Source of the DNA: Thermohalobaculum sp039816045 | Lineage (GTDB): Bacteria > Pseudomonadota > Alphaproteobacteria > Rhodobacterales > Rhodobacteraceae | DNA length: 64,000 nt | Direction of reading: 5' to 3' | NCBI GenBank assembly: GCA_039816045.1 | Contig: JBCBYB010000002.1 | Location: 165,373 to 229,372, forward strand | Shown here: piece after piece, positions 55,997-64,000 of the stretch | How positions within the stretch are numbered: the stretch's first letter is position 1 | How the letters are laid out: the number at the start of each line of letters is the position of its first letter | Program-made: the position numbers and the translations under genes | The notes under the pieces: generated by a model | What the model was told of the DNA's origin: nothing | Database searches by the model: none | Seen by the model: only the letters and a program-made list of their open reading frames with translations

Positions 55997-56874
55997 GCAA
56001 CCTCGCGGCGCGACGCCCGGAGCGCGACCAGTAGGAAGCCGACACCGATGGCCACCATTGGCAGCGATAGGATCTGTCCCATCGTCAAGCCGAACGCGTC
56101 GGGGCCAATGCCGAATCGCCAGAACTGACCGTTCGGGTTGTCTTCGGTGACGAACTGGAGATCTCCCTGCCGGAAATTCTCGACGAACGTGCGCGCCAGC
56201 CCATACCCGATGAAGAAGACACCAGTGACCAGGCCGGGCCGTTTCAGCCCTCCGCACAACGCGATGACCCACATCACGATAAACAGGACCAACCCCTCGA
56301 GTGCGGCTTCGTAGAGCTGGCTCGGATGGCGCGGTTGCGTGTCGGCGGCTGGGAACACCATCGCCCAGGGGACATCCGTCGGGCGCCCCCAAAGCTCCCC
56401 ATTGATGAAGTTCGCAAGGCGACCGAGCAGGATCCCACTGGGGGCGGCGAGGGCAACGGCATCGGAGACCTGCAGGAGCGGCATCTTGTTGAGCCGCGTG
56501 AAGAGGATCACTGCGAGGATGACGCCCAGGAACCCACCATGGAAGGACATCCCCCCTTCCCACAGCTTCAGCGCTTCCAGCGGGTTCTCAAGATAATAAT
56601 CCGGGCTGTAGAACAGGACGAAACCGAACCGCCCCCCCAGCACCACGCCGACCACCATCCAGGTTAGCAGGTCTTCGGGCTTTGACGGGGCCATTGGCGC
56701 GCTGCCGCCGGGCCAGAGCCGATCGCGCCGCATGAGCAACACCATCAGCCGCCAGCCGATCAACAGCCCCGCGATATAGGCCAGCGCGTACCACCGCAGC
56801 GAAAACTCGAACCCGCCGAGTGCAACGGTGAAAAGCGCGGGATCGATCTCGGGGAAGGGCAAGACGCGGGCCAT
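55993..56874 (-). CDS. lgt: Prolipoprotein diacylglyceryl transferase
   Basis: 293 aa from the ATG at 56874 (MARVLPFPEIDPALF), with GGAG upstream; a longer frame to 56922 is possible. Integral membrane enzyme that adds diacylglycerol to the lipobox Cys. Motifs: GGMSFHGGFLGVILAVI, GRLANFINGELWGRPTD and HPSQLYEAALEGLVLF, and the conserved Arg/His of the active site. Seven hydrophobic segments. First gene of the lgt-midA-pgeF operon; divergent from ubiK. Confidence 0.97.
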   Translation of the reverse strand: MARVLPFPEIDPALFTVALGGFEFSLRWYALAYIAGLLIGWRLMVLLMRRDRLWPGGSAPMAPSKPEDLLTWMVVGVVLGGRFGFVLFYSPDYYLENPLEALKLWEGGMSFHGGFLGVILAVILFTRLNKMPLLQVSDAVALAAPSGILLGRLANFINGELWGRPTDVPWAMVFPAADTQPRHPSQLYEAALEGLVLFIVMWVIALCGGLKRPGLVTGVFFIGYGLARTFVENFRQGDLQFVTEDNPNGQFWRFGIGPDAFGLTMGQILSLPMVAIGVGFLLVALRASRREVA

Positions 56875-56996
56875 CGACGCTCCGATCATGGCATGGCGGA
56901 TCCCGGCAGGGTGTGAGCGCACGGACCCGCGCTGTCAAGCGCGGTTGCGACACGGGTCCGGGAGGTCTATGTCCAAAGAAGCGCTGGAGGACAGGC

Positions 56997-57251
56997 ATGC
57001 AGACCACAGGCAAATTCTTCGACGACATGGCTAAGCTGATGACGAACGCAGCGGGCGTCGCCCAGGGCGTTCGGGGTGAGGCGGAGGCGGCCTTCCGCAG
57101 CTGGATGGAGCGTTGGATCGCCGACGCCAATCTGGTGACGCGCGAGGAGTTCGACGCCGTCCGTGAGATGGCCGTGCGTGCGCGAGAAGAGAACGAGCGG
57201 CTCGAGGCGCGTCTGGCGGCGCTCGAGGCAAAGCTCGGCGCGACCGACTGA
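56997..57251 (+). CDS. ubiK: Accessory ubiquinone factor UbiK (BMFP/DUF526)
   Basis: 84 aa from the ATG at 56997, with GGAGG upstream. Short protein starting MQTTGKFFDDMAKLMTNAAG, then an alanine-rich middle and a C-terminal coiled coil (EENERLEARLAALEAKLG). This is the BMFP form; in E. coli UbiK assists the aerobic ubiquinone-synthesis complex. The downstream trmJ starts 8 bp after its stop. Confidence 0.88.
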   Translation: MQTTGKFFDDMAKLMTNAAGVAQGVRGEAEAAFRSWMERWIADANLVTREEFDAVREMAVRAREENERLEARLAALEAKLGATD

Positions 57252-57258
57252 CCCACCC

Positions 57259-58038
57259 ATGGCGGGCACCGACAGCAGCCGGCGCGGCGATGCGGCGCCG
57301 GGGCCTATAAGCATTCTGGTCCAACCCCAGATGGGCGAGAACATCGGCGCCGCTGCCCGTGCGATGTGGAACTTCGGGCTCGACCGGCTGCGAATCGTAG
57401 CCCCTCGGGATGGCTGGCCGTCCCCCAAGGCCGTCGCGATGGCCTCGGGCGCAGGGCGATTGCTCGATGATGCCCGGATCTTTGAGGATACGGCCGGCGC
57501 CACGGCCGATCTCACCACGATCTACGCGACCACCGCACGCCCTCGAGAACTGACAAAGCGTGTGCTCACACCGAAGGCTGCGATGACGGAGGCGGCCCAA
57601 CGCATTGCGGACGGAGAGAAGGTGGGGGTGCTCTATGGTCCCGAGCGTACCGGGCTTGAAAACCCCGATGTCGTGCGGGCCTCGGCGGTCGTGACGGTGC
57701 CCGTGAACCCAGCCTTCGGGTCCCTCAACCTCGCACAGTGCGTGCTGTTGATGGCCTATGAGTGGCGACTGACCCATGACGAGACGCCACCCGAGACGCT
57801 TGTCACCAACAAATCCCTGCCTGCAGAGGCGGAGGAGACCGGTCGGATGCTCGCCTTTCTGATTGAGGCGCTGGACACTGCCGGGTTCTTCTTCCCGGAG
57901 CACAAGCGCCCCTCCATGGTGGCCAATCTTGAGAACCTGTTCCGGCGCAGCCCCCTGACGGACCAGGACGTGCGAACCCTGTTCGGCGTGATCCGCGCCT
58001 TGTCCGAGACCCGTTTGCGCCGCCCCCCATCCGAGTAA
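57259..58038 (+). CDS. trmJ: SPOUT tRNA (cytidine/uridine-2'-O-)-methyltransferase TrmJ-like
   Basis: 259 aa from the ATG at 57259. SPOUT/trefoil-knot family: ILVQPQMGENIGAAARAMWN near the start, VLYGPERTGLENPDVV and NPAFGSLNLAQCVLLMAYEW are the SAM-binding knot motifs. TrmJ methylates position 32 of tRNAs. The ribosome site is poor and translation may be coupled to ubiK. Confidence 0.92.
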   Translation: MAGTDSSRRGDAAPGPISILVQPQMGENIGAAARAMWNFGLDRLRIVAPRDGWPSPKAVAMASGAGRLLDDARIFEDTAGATADLTTIYATTARPRELTKRVLTPKAAMTEAAQRIADGEKVGVLYGPERTGLENPDVVRASAVVTVPVNPAFGSLNLAQCVLLMAYEWRLTHDETPPETLVTNKSLPAEAEETGRMLAFLIEALDTAGFFFPEHKRPSMVANLENLFRRSPLTDQDVRTLFGVIRALSETRLRRPPSE

Positions 58039-58117
58039 GCCCGCGGCGCCCTGCCGCTTGTCGCAGCCGCGTGGCAGCGTTACCTGCCAGGGCGTGATTT
58101 CGCCGACGGGAGCCAGA

Positions 58118-59236
58118 ATGAGCAAGCGTGCGATCTTCGAAGAGGTCTCCGAGACCCGCCGACCGGTAGCGGCCGCCCCTGCGGAGGCGCGCGCCCCGTG
58201 GCGCCGGGGGATCGCGATCTGGCTCTGGTTGCTGGCATTGCTCGTGGCCGTGATGGTGTTGATCGGCGGCCTCACCCGGCTGACGGACTCCGGACTTTCG
58301 ATCACGGTCTGGGACCCGGTGATGGGCGCCGTCCCCCCGCTCTCGGATGCCGACTGGGACGCGGCCTTCGCGCTCTACCAGCAAACGACCGAGTTCCAGG
58401 AACAAAACCACTGGATGACGCTGGCCGACTTCAAACCGATCTATTGGTGGGAATGGGGACATCGCCAGTTTGGCCGGCTGATCGGGGTTGTCTGGCTCGT
58501 CGGCTTTCTGGTGTTTCTCGTCGCCCGGCGGATCCCCACCGGTTGGACGGGACGGTTGATGGTCCCGGGAGTGCTCGGAGGCATCCAGGGCTTTATCGGC
58601 TGGTGGATGGTGGCCTCGGGCCTCGACAAGCTCGACGTCGCCTCATACCGGCTTGCAACGCATTTGGGTCTCGCCTTCGCGATTTTCATGTTGCTGACTT
58701 GGCTTGCGCTTAAGGTTCGGCTGGCCCCTGTTGAGCTGCTGCAGTCGCGGCGGCGGAGAGCGGGCGGCGCGCTCGGGTGGACGTCCGCTATGGTCGCCCT
58801 GGTGTTTCTGCAATTACTGGTCGGGGCGCTTGTGGCCGGGATCGATGCCGGGCGCTCTTATGTGGATTGGCCCCTAATGCAAGGACAATGGTTCCCAGAA
58901 GACGCTCTGCTGTTGGAGCCCCTGTGGCGGAACCTGTTCGAGAGCTCTGGCCTCGTTCAGTTCGTCCACAGGGTCCTTGGCTATCTGGTGGCGCTGGTCG
59001 CGCTTATCGCCGCCTGGCGTCTGGCGGCCGCCCGCGTCCCGGGATTGGGGACGCTTGGTGCAGCGGTGCTGACCGCGGTTGCGTCACAGGTCGCGATCGG
59101 CATCGTTACCGTCATAAAAGCGGCGCCTTTGGAATGGGCGATAATGCACCAGGCGGGTGCGCTGGTGCTCATCCTCGTCCTCATGCTCGCGCGGTTCCGG
59201 GCCGCTTATCCACCAGCGACCCGCCTCGCGGCCTAG
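58118..59236 (+). CDS. ctaA: Heme A synthase (COX15/CtaA type)
   Basis: 372 aa from the ATG at 58118, with GGGAG upstream. Eight membrane helices. The heme-ligating His residues appear as HRQFGRLIGV, THLGLAFA, VHRVLGYLVA and MHQAGALV. It oxidises heme O to heme A for cytochrome oxidase. The N-terminal motif IGGLTRLTDSGLSITVWDP and the DWPLMQGQWFPED loop are characteristic of the alphaproteobacterial type 2 enzymes. Its stop shares CTAG with the convergent gene. Confidence 0.96.
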   Translation: MSKRAIFEEVSETRRPVAAAPAEARAPWRRGIAIWLWLLALLVAVMVLIGGLTRLTDSGLSITVWDPVMGAVPPLSDADWDAAFALYQQTTEFQEQNHWMTLADFKPIYWWEWGHRQFGRLIGVVWLVGFLVFLVARRIPTGWTGRLMVPGVLGGIQGFIGWWMVASGLDKLDVASYRLATHLGLAFAIFMLLTWLALKVRLAPVELLQSRRRRAGGALGWTSAMVALVFLQLLVGALVAGIDAGRSYVDWPLMQGQWFPEDALLLEPLWRNLFESSGLVQFVHRVLGYLVALVALIAAWRLAAARVPGLGTLGAAVLTAVASQVAIGIVTVIKAAPLEWAIMHQAGALVLILVLMLARFRAAYPPATRLAA

Positions 59237-60027
59237 TGGGTCCAATCGGGCGGGCGCTTCTCCAGGAAGGCTTGCATGCCCTCCGCGGTGTCCCGCTCCA
59301 TAAGGTTCTCAGCGATCACCCGTGCCGTGTACGCATAGGCTTGGTCGAGCGGCATTTCCGCCTGTTCGTAGAAGGCCCGTTTGCCGTGCCGGATGGCAAC
59401 GGGTAGCTTCGAGGCAACGCTCGCGGCCAGAGCTTGCGCCTCCGCCTCCAACCGGTTCGGCGCCGCGACACGGTTGATAAGGCCAGCCCGCTCCGCCTCC
59501 TCCGCCGAAAGGAACCCACCCGTCGTCAGCATCTCGAACGCCTTCTTGCGTCCGATCGCGCGCGAAAGCGCAACCATCGGCGTCGAACAGAAGAGGCCAA
59601 TATCCACACCGTTCACTCCGAAGCGGGCAGTCTCCGCGGCCACGGCCATATCGCAGCTGGCGGCCAGCTGGCACCCGGCGGCCGCCGCGATCCCATGAAC
59701 CTCCGCGATGACCGGCTGCGGCAGTCGGGTGATTGACGTCATCAACCGAGAGCACTGGGCAAACAGGGCGGTGAAGTAGGCCCGCCCCCCATCCTCAGCT
59801 TGTCTGGCCCCCTGCATGTCGCGGATGTCATGCCCGGCACAGAATGCCCGCCCTGCGCCGACGATCACCACGGCCCGCACGGACCGGTCTATCGCAATGG
59901 CATCAAGGTGCCCTTGGAGCCTGGTCATGAGCGCGTCGGAAAGAGCGTTCAAAGCCTCCGGGCGATTGAGAGTGAGACGCGCGACGCCGTCCGCATCGCT
60001 CCGCAAAACCAAGTCGTCCATTGCCAT
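59233..60027 (-). CDS. Enoyl-CoA hydratase/isomerase family protein
   Basis: 264 aa. Crotonase fold: LTLNRPEALNALSDALM, oxyanion-hole residues in AFCAGHDIRDMQ and GIAAAAGCQLAASCDMAVAAE. The usual catalytic Glu positions need alignment to assess; the closest form by eye is the ECHDC3-like group. Substrate unknown. The stop overlaps the ctaA stop by 4 nt. Confidence 0.9.
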   Translation of the reverse strand: MAMDDLVLRSDADGVARLTLNRPEALNALSDALMTRLQGHLDAIAIDRSVRAVVIVGAGRAFCAGHDIRDMQGARQAEDGGRAYFTALFAQCSRLMTSITRLPQPVIAEVHGIAAAAGCQLAASCDMAVAAETARFGVNGVDIGLFCSTPMVALSRAIGRKKAFEMLTTGGFLSAEEAERAGLINRVAAPNRLEAEAQALAASVASKLPVAIRHGKRAFYEQAEMPLDQAYAYTARVIAENLMERDTAEGMQAFLEKRPPDWTH

Positions 60028-60170
60028 CTCTCCCCATCATGTGGGCGCATACGCCGCTGGTCTGGCCCTTGAAAACACGCGCACCAAAGGCGATCAGCAA
60101 AGACCTTATGGTTCCTGCGACATACGCGGGCCCGTTGCAATCCATTCTCGGCCGGCGTGAAAGGCTCTTC

Positions 60171-60812
60171 ATGACAGCGGATGTGACATCAGCGGCCCCT
60201 GAGGCGGGGTTCACAGTGCCCTTCTTCTTCCTCCGTCACGGTGAGACGACGTATAATCGGGACCGACGGTTTCAGGGTCAGCGCGATACCGACCTGTCGC
60301 CGCGAGGCCGGGACCAGGCGGCAGCGGCGGCCGCTGCCCTTGCAGACGCGCCGATCTCGCGGATTGTCTCTAGCTCGCTGGCCCGAGCGCGGATCACCGC
60401 CGAGACCGTGGCCGCAAAGCACGGTTTGCCGGTCGAGACCGACGACGCGTTGATGGAATGCCATCTCGGCGTTCACCAAGGCGAACCCTATGCAGAGTGG
60501 ATGCCGGACTATTGGCGGGGGGCTTATGCGCCCGAGGGCGGCGAGACCTTCTGGACCTTTCGGGACCGGGTGCTCCCCGCAATGGCCCGGGCCGCGGCAC
60601 AACCTGGCACACTGATCGTCGCACATGGCGGGCTTTGGTATGCTGCGCGCAGCCTCATCACGATGGCGCCAGACATCGCCGTGATGCCGAACTGCCTGCC
60701 ACTGCATGTCAGCCCACGAGAGGCGCACTGGGACGTGGAGATCTTGGGCGGCGCCAACCTGGAGCGAACGGTTCAGGGGTTCGGCCCCAGCTCCGACCGG
60801 CCAGGCGCATGA
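60171..60812 (+). CDS. Histidine phosphatase-family protein (phosphoglycerate mutase-like)
   Basis: 213 aa from the ATG at 60171, with GAAAGG upstream. The catalytic His23 is in FLRHGETTYNRD, with RFQGQRDTDLSPRGRDQA and the second His in LIVAHGGLWYAARSLI. The motif SSSLARARITAETVA is typical of the family. Substrate unknown. It overlaps the downstream thioesterase start (ATGA), suggesting an operon. Confidence 0.92.
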   Translation: MTADVTSAAPEAGFTVPFFFLRHGETTYNRDRRFQGQRDTDLSPRGRDQAAAAAAALADAPISRIVSSSLARARITAETVAAKHGLPVETDDALMECHLGVHQGEPYAEWMPDYWRGAYAPEGGETFWTFRDRVLPAMARAAAQPGTLIVAHGGLWYAARSLITMAPDIAVMPNCLPLHVSPREAHWDVEILGGANLERTVQGFGPSSDRPGA

Positions 60813-61243
60813 CCAAGACTGTGCTTTCCGCTCAGGAACTCGAAGCCTTCCTTGACGAGGTGTTTCCCCAAGTGCGTGGAGAAGCCTCCATCGAAGAGGT
60901 CCGTCCGCTCAAGGCGCGGATGCGGCTCCACGTGGCGGAGCGGCACCTGCGACCTGGGGGCACGGTCTCCGGACCCGCCATGTTCATGTTGGCGGACGTG
61001 AGCTTCTACGTTGCGGTGCTCGCGATGATCGGGAGAGAACCGCTGACCGTCACCACGAACCTCTCAATCAACTTCCTGCGCAAACCACCGCCCTCCGATC
61101 TGATCGGCGACGCTCGGATCCTGAAGCTCGGACGGACACTCGCCGTCGGCGATGTGACCCTAACGGCCGTCGGAGACGACCGCGCCGTCGCGCATGCAAG
61201 CTGCACATACGCCATCCCGCCAAACGTGCGCCCGGTGTCCTGA
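60809..61243 (+). CDS. PaaI-like hotdog thioesterase
   Basis: 144 aa from the ATG at 60809, overlapping the phosphatase stop. Hotdog core: RPGGTVSGPAMFMLADVSFY and TVTTNLSINFLRKPPPSDLI, similar to acyl-CoA thioesterases of the PaaI group. The substrate is unknown. Translation is coupled to the histidine phosphatase. Confidence 0.9.
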   Translation: MTKTVLSAQELEAFLDEVFPQVRGEASIEEVRPLKARMRLHVAERHLRPGGTVSGPAMFMLADVSFYVAVLAMIGREPLTVTTNLSINFLRKPPPSDLIGDARILKLGRTLAVGDVTLTAVGDDRAVAHASCTYAIPPNVRPVS

Positions 61244-61320
61244 GGCCCTCTGAGTTGACCCCGTCTTAACCCTGGAGCGCCTACCCACATGAAGGGTGGA
61301 GCATCTCTTAGGGTGGTCGG

Positions 61321-62670
61321 ATGACTGGGCTGCGCAAATTTGCGGTCGGACAACGCTCGATGGTGTTGAAGCTTATGCTCGCCTGGGCGCTTTCGATTCT
61401 GACTGGCGTCATGGCCATGCTCATGGTCGTGACCTTCCAGATGACCAACAGGCTAGAAGCCGCCTCGATCCAGAGTGCGCAGACGCTTCTGAGCATGGTC
61501 GAGACGCAAACGCGCAGGGCGGTCGAGGTCGGCGACATCGCGCTGATGGCAGAGACCGTGCAGGGCCTTGACCGGGTCGAAAACATCCTCGGTGTAACGC
61601 TCTTTCATGAGCCGACGCTGACCTATATGAGGTCGGACGTTGCTTGGCCGCATTCCATCAACCAGCCTTCAGATCCCTTGGAGCGCGAGGTCTTGGCAAC
61701 TGGAAGACCGGGGCAACAGCTGAATGAGGACAGTCTGCGCCTCGCGATCCCTTTGTTCGGCGGCGCCGTAGGAGATGTGATCGGCGTGATCGGGATCGAG
61801 CTAAAGCGCCCGACCCGCGTCGAGACCATGACCGGGCTGTTTCTAGAGAAACTTCTGGTAGCGGCGATCGGCGTGGGATGCGCCCTGATCTTAGCCTACC
61901 ATTTTGCCAGAAAGCTGGTGCGGCCCATCAACACCGCCATTCGGGTCGCCGATCGCGTGGCGGAGGGGGATCTCGCGATGCCGGAGCGGATCGGGGGAAG
62001 CCGCGAGGCCGCGCAACTTGAACTCAGCCTTTCGCGCATGATCTTCCGGCTTGAGCAAAGCCACATGCGCATCCGTGATCTTGCGTTCAGGGATCAGGTT
62101 ACCCGGCTCTCGAACCGCGCCGACTTTAACCTCCGGGGAAGAGCAATCTTGCGGGGTGAGGCGGCGGAGGGCGAAGCACCGCTGCTCCGCGCGCTCTTCT
62201 TCTTGGACCTGGACGGCTTCAAGGCCATCAATGACACCTACGGTCACGAGATGGGGGACCGCGCCCTGCGTCTGGTGGCGGACCGATTGCGCGAGGTCGT
62301 GCGCCCCGATGACGAGCTGAGGACCAGCCCCCGGATCGCTGGCGCATTGGGCACGGGGCCCGAGGTTGCGCCCCTCCTCGCAAGGCTCGGCGGCGATGAG
62401 TTTACGCTGCTGCTCAGCAGCATCAACAGTCCGGGTGATGCGGAGGTGATTGCCTATCGTGTTCTGGATGCGATCAGAAGCCCCATGAAGATCTCAGGCA
62501 AACAGGTCACCCTCAGCGTCAGCATTGGCATTTCCCTTTCCGTTCCCAGCCGCTGCGAGGACTTCTCCGAACTGCTGCGCCGCGCGGATGTCGCGATGTA
62601 CGTGGCCAAGAAAGGCGGAAAGGACAGCTTCCGCATCTACGATGAGAGCTTCGACCGGACCGTAGCGTAA
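61321..62670 (+). CDS. Membrane-bound diguanylate cyclase (HAMP-GGDEF)
   Basis: 449 aa with AGGGTGG upstream. Transmembrane helices at about residues 15-38 and 177-196 enclose a periplasmic domain; a HAMP region (about 197-250) precedes the GGDEF domain. The signature is ARLGGDEFTLLL with GGDEF at 357-361, so the enzyme can make c-di-GMP. The RxxD inhibitory site expected a few residues before GGDEF is absent (residues 345-354 EVAPLL-type sequence). A stretch of about 20 residues (ELRTSPRIAGALGTGPEVAP) is extra before the GGDEF compared with the usual spacing. No EAL domain. Confidence 0.93.
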   Translation: MTGLRKFAVGQRSMVLKLMLAWALSILTGVMAMLMVVTFQMTNRLEAASIQSAQTLLSMVETQTRRAVEVGDIALMAETVQGLDRVENILGVTLFHEPTLTYMRSDVAWPHSINQPSDPLEREVLATGRPGQQLNEDSLRLAIPLFGGAVGDVIGVIGIELKRPTRVETMTGLFLEKLLVAAIGVGCALILAYHFARKLVRPINTAIRVADRVAEGDLAMPERIGGSREAAQLELSLSRMIFRLEQSHMRIRDLAFRDQVTRLSNRADFNLRGRAILRGEAAEGEAPLLRALFFLDLDGFKAINDTYGHEMGDRALRLVADRLREVVRPDDELRTSPRIAGALGTGPEVAPLLARLGGDEFTLLLSSINSPGDAEVIAYRVLDAIRSPMKISGKQVTLSVSIGISLSVPSRCEDFSELLRRADVAMYVAKKGGKDSFRIYDESFDRTVA

Positions 62671-62741
62671 AGGGTGGATGTTATACTTAGTAAAACCGAC
62701 TGGCGTACCTAGATAAAAGTGCGCCGGGAGGGAGCCGAAAA

Positions 62742-63577
62742 ATGTGCGTTCCGGCAAAGCCTTACATGCACGACGAAGCCGCTGCCTTCGAGCATGTTGA
62801 GGCGATGCTGTAGCCGAACGGGCCGGTCTGTTCGCACTGCGGCAACGATGGCCAGCGCAAGGCCATCTGCGTCCTCAAGGGTGTCCGCACGAAGCCGAGC
62901 AAGAAAAACCCCGAGGGCCTTGTCCGACACGGTCTCAAGAAGTGCGGCGCCTGCCGCAAGCAGTTCACCGTGCACCACGGCACCATCTTCGAGGAAAGCC
63001 ATATCCGCGGCACAAGTGGCTACAGGCGATCTTCCTGAAGACCAGCCGCAAGAGGGGCGTCAGCAGCAACCAGCTTCACCGGACCCTGGAAATCACGCTC
63101 AAAAGCGCGTCGTTCCTGATTCACAGCATCCGTGAGGCGATGCGGACTGACGAGTTTGACCCGATGGGCGGCGGTGGCGGCATTGTTGAGACTAACGAGA
63201 CCTCCATCGGCACAACCGACGAAGCCCGCGCCAAGCGTGCGCGCAGCAAGAACCCGCGGGCGTTCAATTTCCATGGCGGTGGCGGACACAAGAACGTTGT
63301 CCTTACCCTTGTGGACCGCACCGACCAGTCTCGCAGATTCCATGTGGACAAGGCGACGAAGGCAGAGATCCTGCCGATCCTGCGCGAGAACCTCGACGGT
63401 GAGGTGCGCGTCATCGCTGATGAGAGCGGGATCTACTACGATCTGAGCTTCGAGGGCGAGCGCACCTGTGTCAACCACAGCCGCAAGGAGCGGGGCCGGG
63501 GCGAGTTGCACGCCAACACTGTCCAAGGCTTCTACAGCGTCTTCAAGCGCGGCATGCGGGGTGTCTACCAGCATTGA
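62742..63577 (+). pseudogene. IS1595-family transposase, disrupted
   Basis: From the ATG at 62742 the zinc-ribbon start is MHDEAAAFEHVEAML, broken by TAG at 62811-62813 where Trp (TGG) is expected before PNGPVCSHCG. The frame continues with CGACRKQFTVHHG, then a one-base deletion near 63004 shifts the reading from SHIRG to PRHKWLQAIF. The rest (KTSRKRGVSSNQLHRTLEIT; DEARAKRARSKNPRAFNF; HANTVQGFYSVFKRGMRGVY) is the catalytic half, but the first DDE Asp site reads VETNETSIG (Asn), and the C-terminus stops early. At least three lesions, so inactive. Confidence 0.85.
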
Positions 63578-63615
63578 AAGGTGGACTCCCCTGATCGCGT
63601 GGTCCGGTTGAAGTG

Positions 63616-64000
63616 TTATTGCATGATCGACCTCTGGTCGACCGGGATAATTGCCTCTGGCGCCGGGGGCCGATAGCTGAGGGCGCTGTGGGGTCGTTCG
63701 GTGTTGTCGTGGCGGCGCCGCTGCTCGATCAGGGACCCGAGGATCAGGAAACGCTCCAGTGGATCGTTTGCCCGAGGGGCGGCCTCGCGGAGCGAGAAGA
63801 AGATCTCTCTGTCCAGTAGCTCGGCTCGGGGGTGGGCGTTGATATCGCGCAGCGATGCGCCCGCAGCGTGGGTCTGGGCGCCGACGGCCGTGATCCAGTC
63901 GCGCACCTTCTCGGCGACGACGTTGCGTAGCGGCGGGCGCGGAGTGTGGGGCCCGTTGTCGGACCTGATGAACTTCGGCGGGCCGCGGAGAATGAAGAGA
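63616..64000 (-). pseudogene. IS3-family transposase orfB, C-terminal fragment (right edge)
   Basis: From the window edge the minus frame reads FILRGPPKFIRSDNGPHTPR and VRDWITAVGAQTHAA, then ELLDREIFFSLREA and RHDNTERPHSALSYRPPAPE ending IIPVDQRSIMQ with a stop at 63616. This is the C-terminal part of IS3 orfB, with the SDNGP Asp and the RPHS region. The part around the last catalytic Glu (SPWENGYCESFN in relatives) is missing or altered, and about 15 extra residues lie before RHDNTERPHS. The element continues beyond 64000. CTTCAACCGGACCACGCGAT follows the stop, like the right ends of related elements. Confidence 0.75.

Noticed and set aside
54941..56563. A 540-codon reading of midA with an N-terminal extension
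   Set aside because: The extra N-terminal segment is the out-of-frame shadow of lgt. A GTG overlapping the lgt stop is the better start.

Overview
The window reads as chromosome of a high-GC alphaproteobacterium, most likely order Rhodobacterales. The evidence is the protein sequences themselves (trp, aroA, rpsA, ihfB, dnaK/dnaJ, comEC, lexA, trmB, lgt and ctaA of alphaproteobacterial type), the LexA operator of alphaproteobacterial form GTTC-N7-GTTC upstream of lexA, and the familiar run lexA-moeA-moaC-trpC-trpD-trpG. Nearly all of it is housekeeping. Only the two edges (1-1260 and about 62.7-64.0 kb) are mobile-element debris.

Left to right: (a) decayed IS3-family and IS630-family remnants. 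(b) A long minus-strand block, in transcript order aroA, cmk, rpsA, a GT4 glycosyltransferase, an unknown 384-aa gene, sppA, ihfB, lapA, trpF, a polytopic membrane protein, a GNAT acetyltransferase, trpB, an RG-rich DUF2158 protein, trpA and a flavin-binding PPOX protein. (c) A GNAT-TrmB fusion, tRNA-Gly(GCC), and a dnaK-fkbM-dnaJ cluster behind a heat-shock-like promoter. (d) alkB, three Tad-type pilus-like genes, a methyltransferase and a phosphoesterase. (e) gltA, gltX, comEC, lexA with its SOS box, moeA, moaC, trpC, queF, trpD, trpG, a divergent polysaccharide deacetylase gene, trpE and ppiD. (f) An aminotransferase, an ABC-F ATPase coupled to a DUF6311-like membrane protein, a FadR-type regulator, an Lhr-type helicase, a metal-less M24 protein, and pgeF-midA-lgt. 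(g) ubiK, trmJ, ctaA, an enoyl-CoA hydratase, a histidine phosphatase, a thioesterase and a diguanylate cyclase. (h) A broken IS1595-family transposase and another IS3 fragment.

How it fits together: all seven tryptophan genes (trpE, G, D, C, F, B, A) lie here in three groups within about 41 kb, with aroA supplying the chorismate branch. moaC/moeA (molybdenum cofactor) and queF (queuosine) are embedded in the trpG-trpD-trpC unit. gltA feeds the TCA cycle and gltX charges Glu-tRNA. dnaK/dnaJ are heat-shock chaperones; lexA, alkB and the Lhr-type helicase are DNA-damage functions.

No clear new defence or mobile system is visible. The most unusual items are gene-architecture oddities: the GNAT-TrmB fusion, an FkbM methyltransferase wedged between dnaK and dnaJ, membrane-protein/GNAT genes between trpF and trpB, queF inside a trp operon, an orphan Tad-like trio with a large extracellular domain, and an RG-rich tail on a DUF2158 protein. 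All family calls are from reading the translations; no database search was run.
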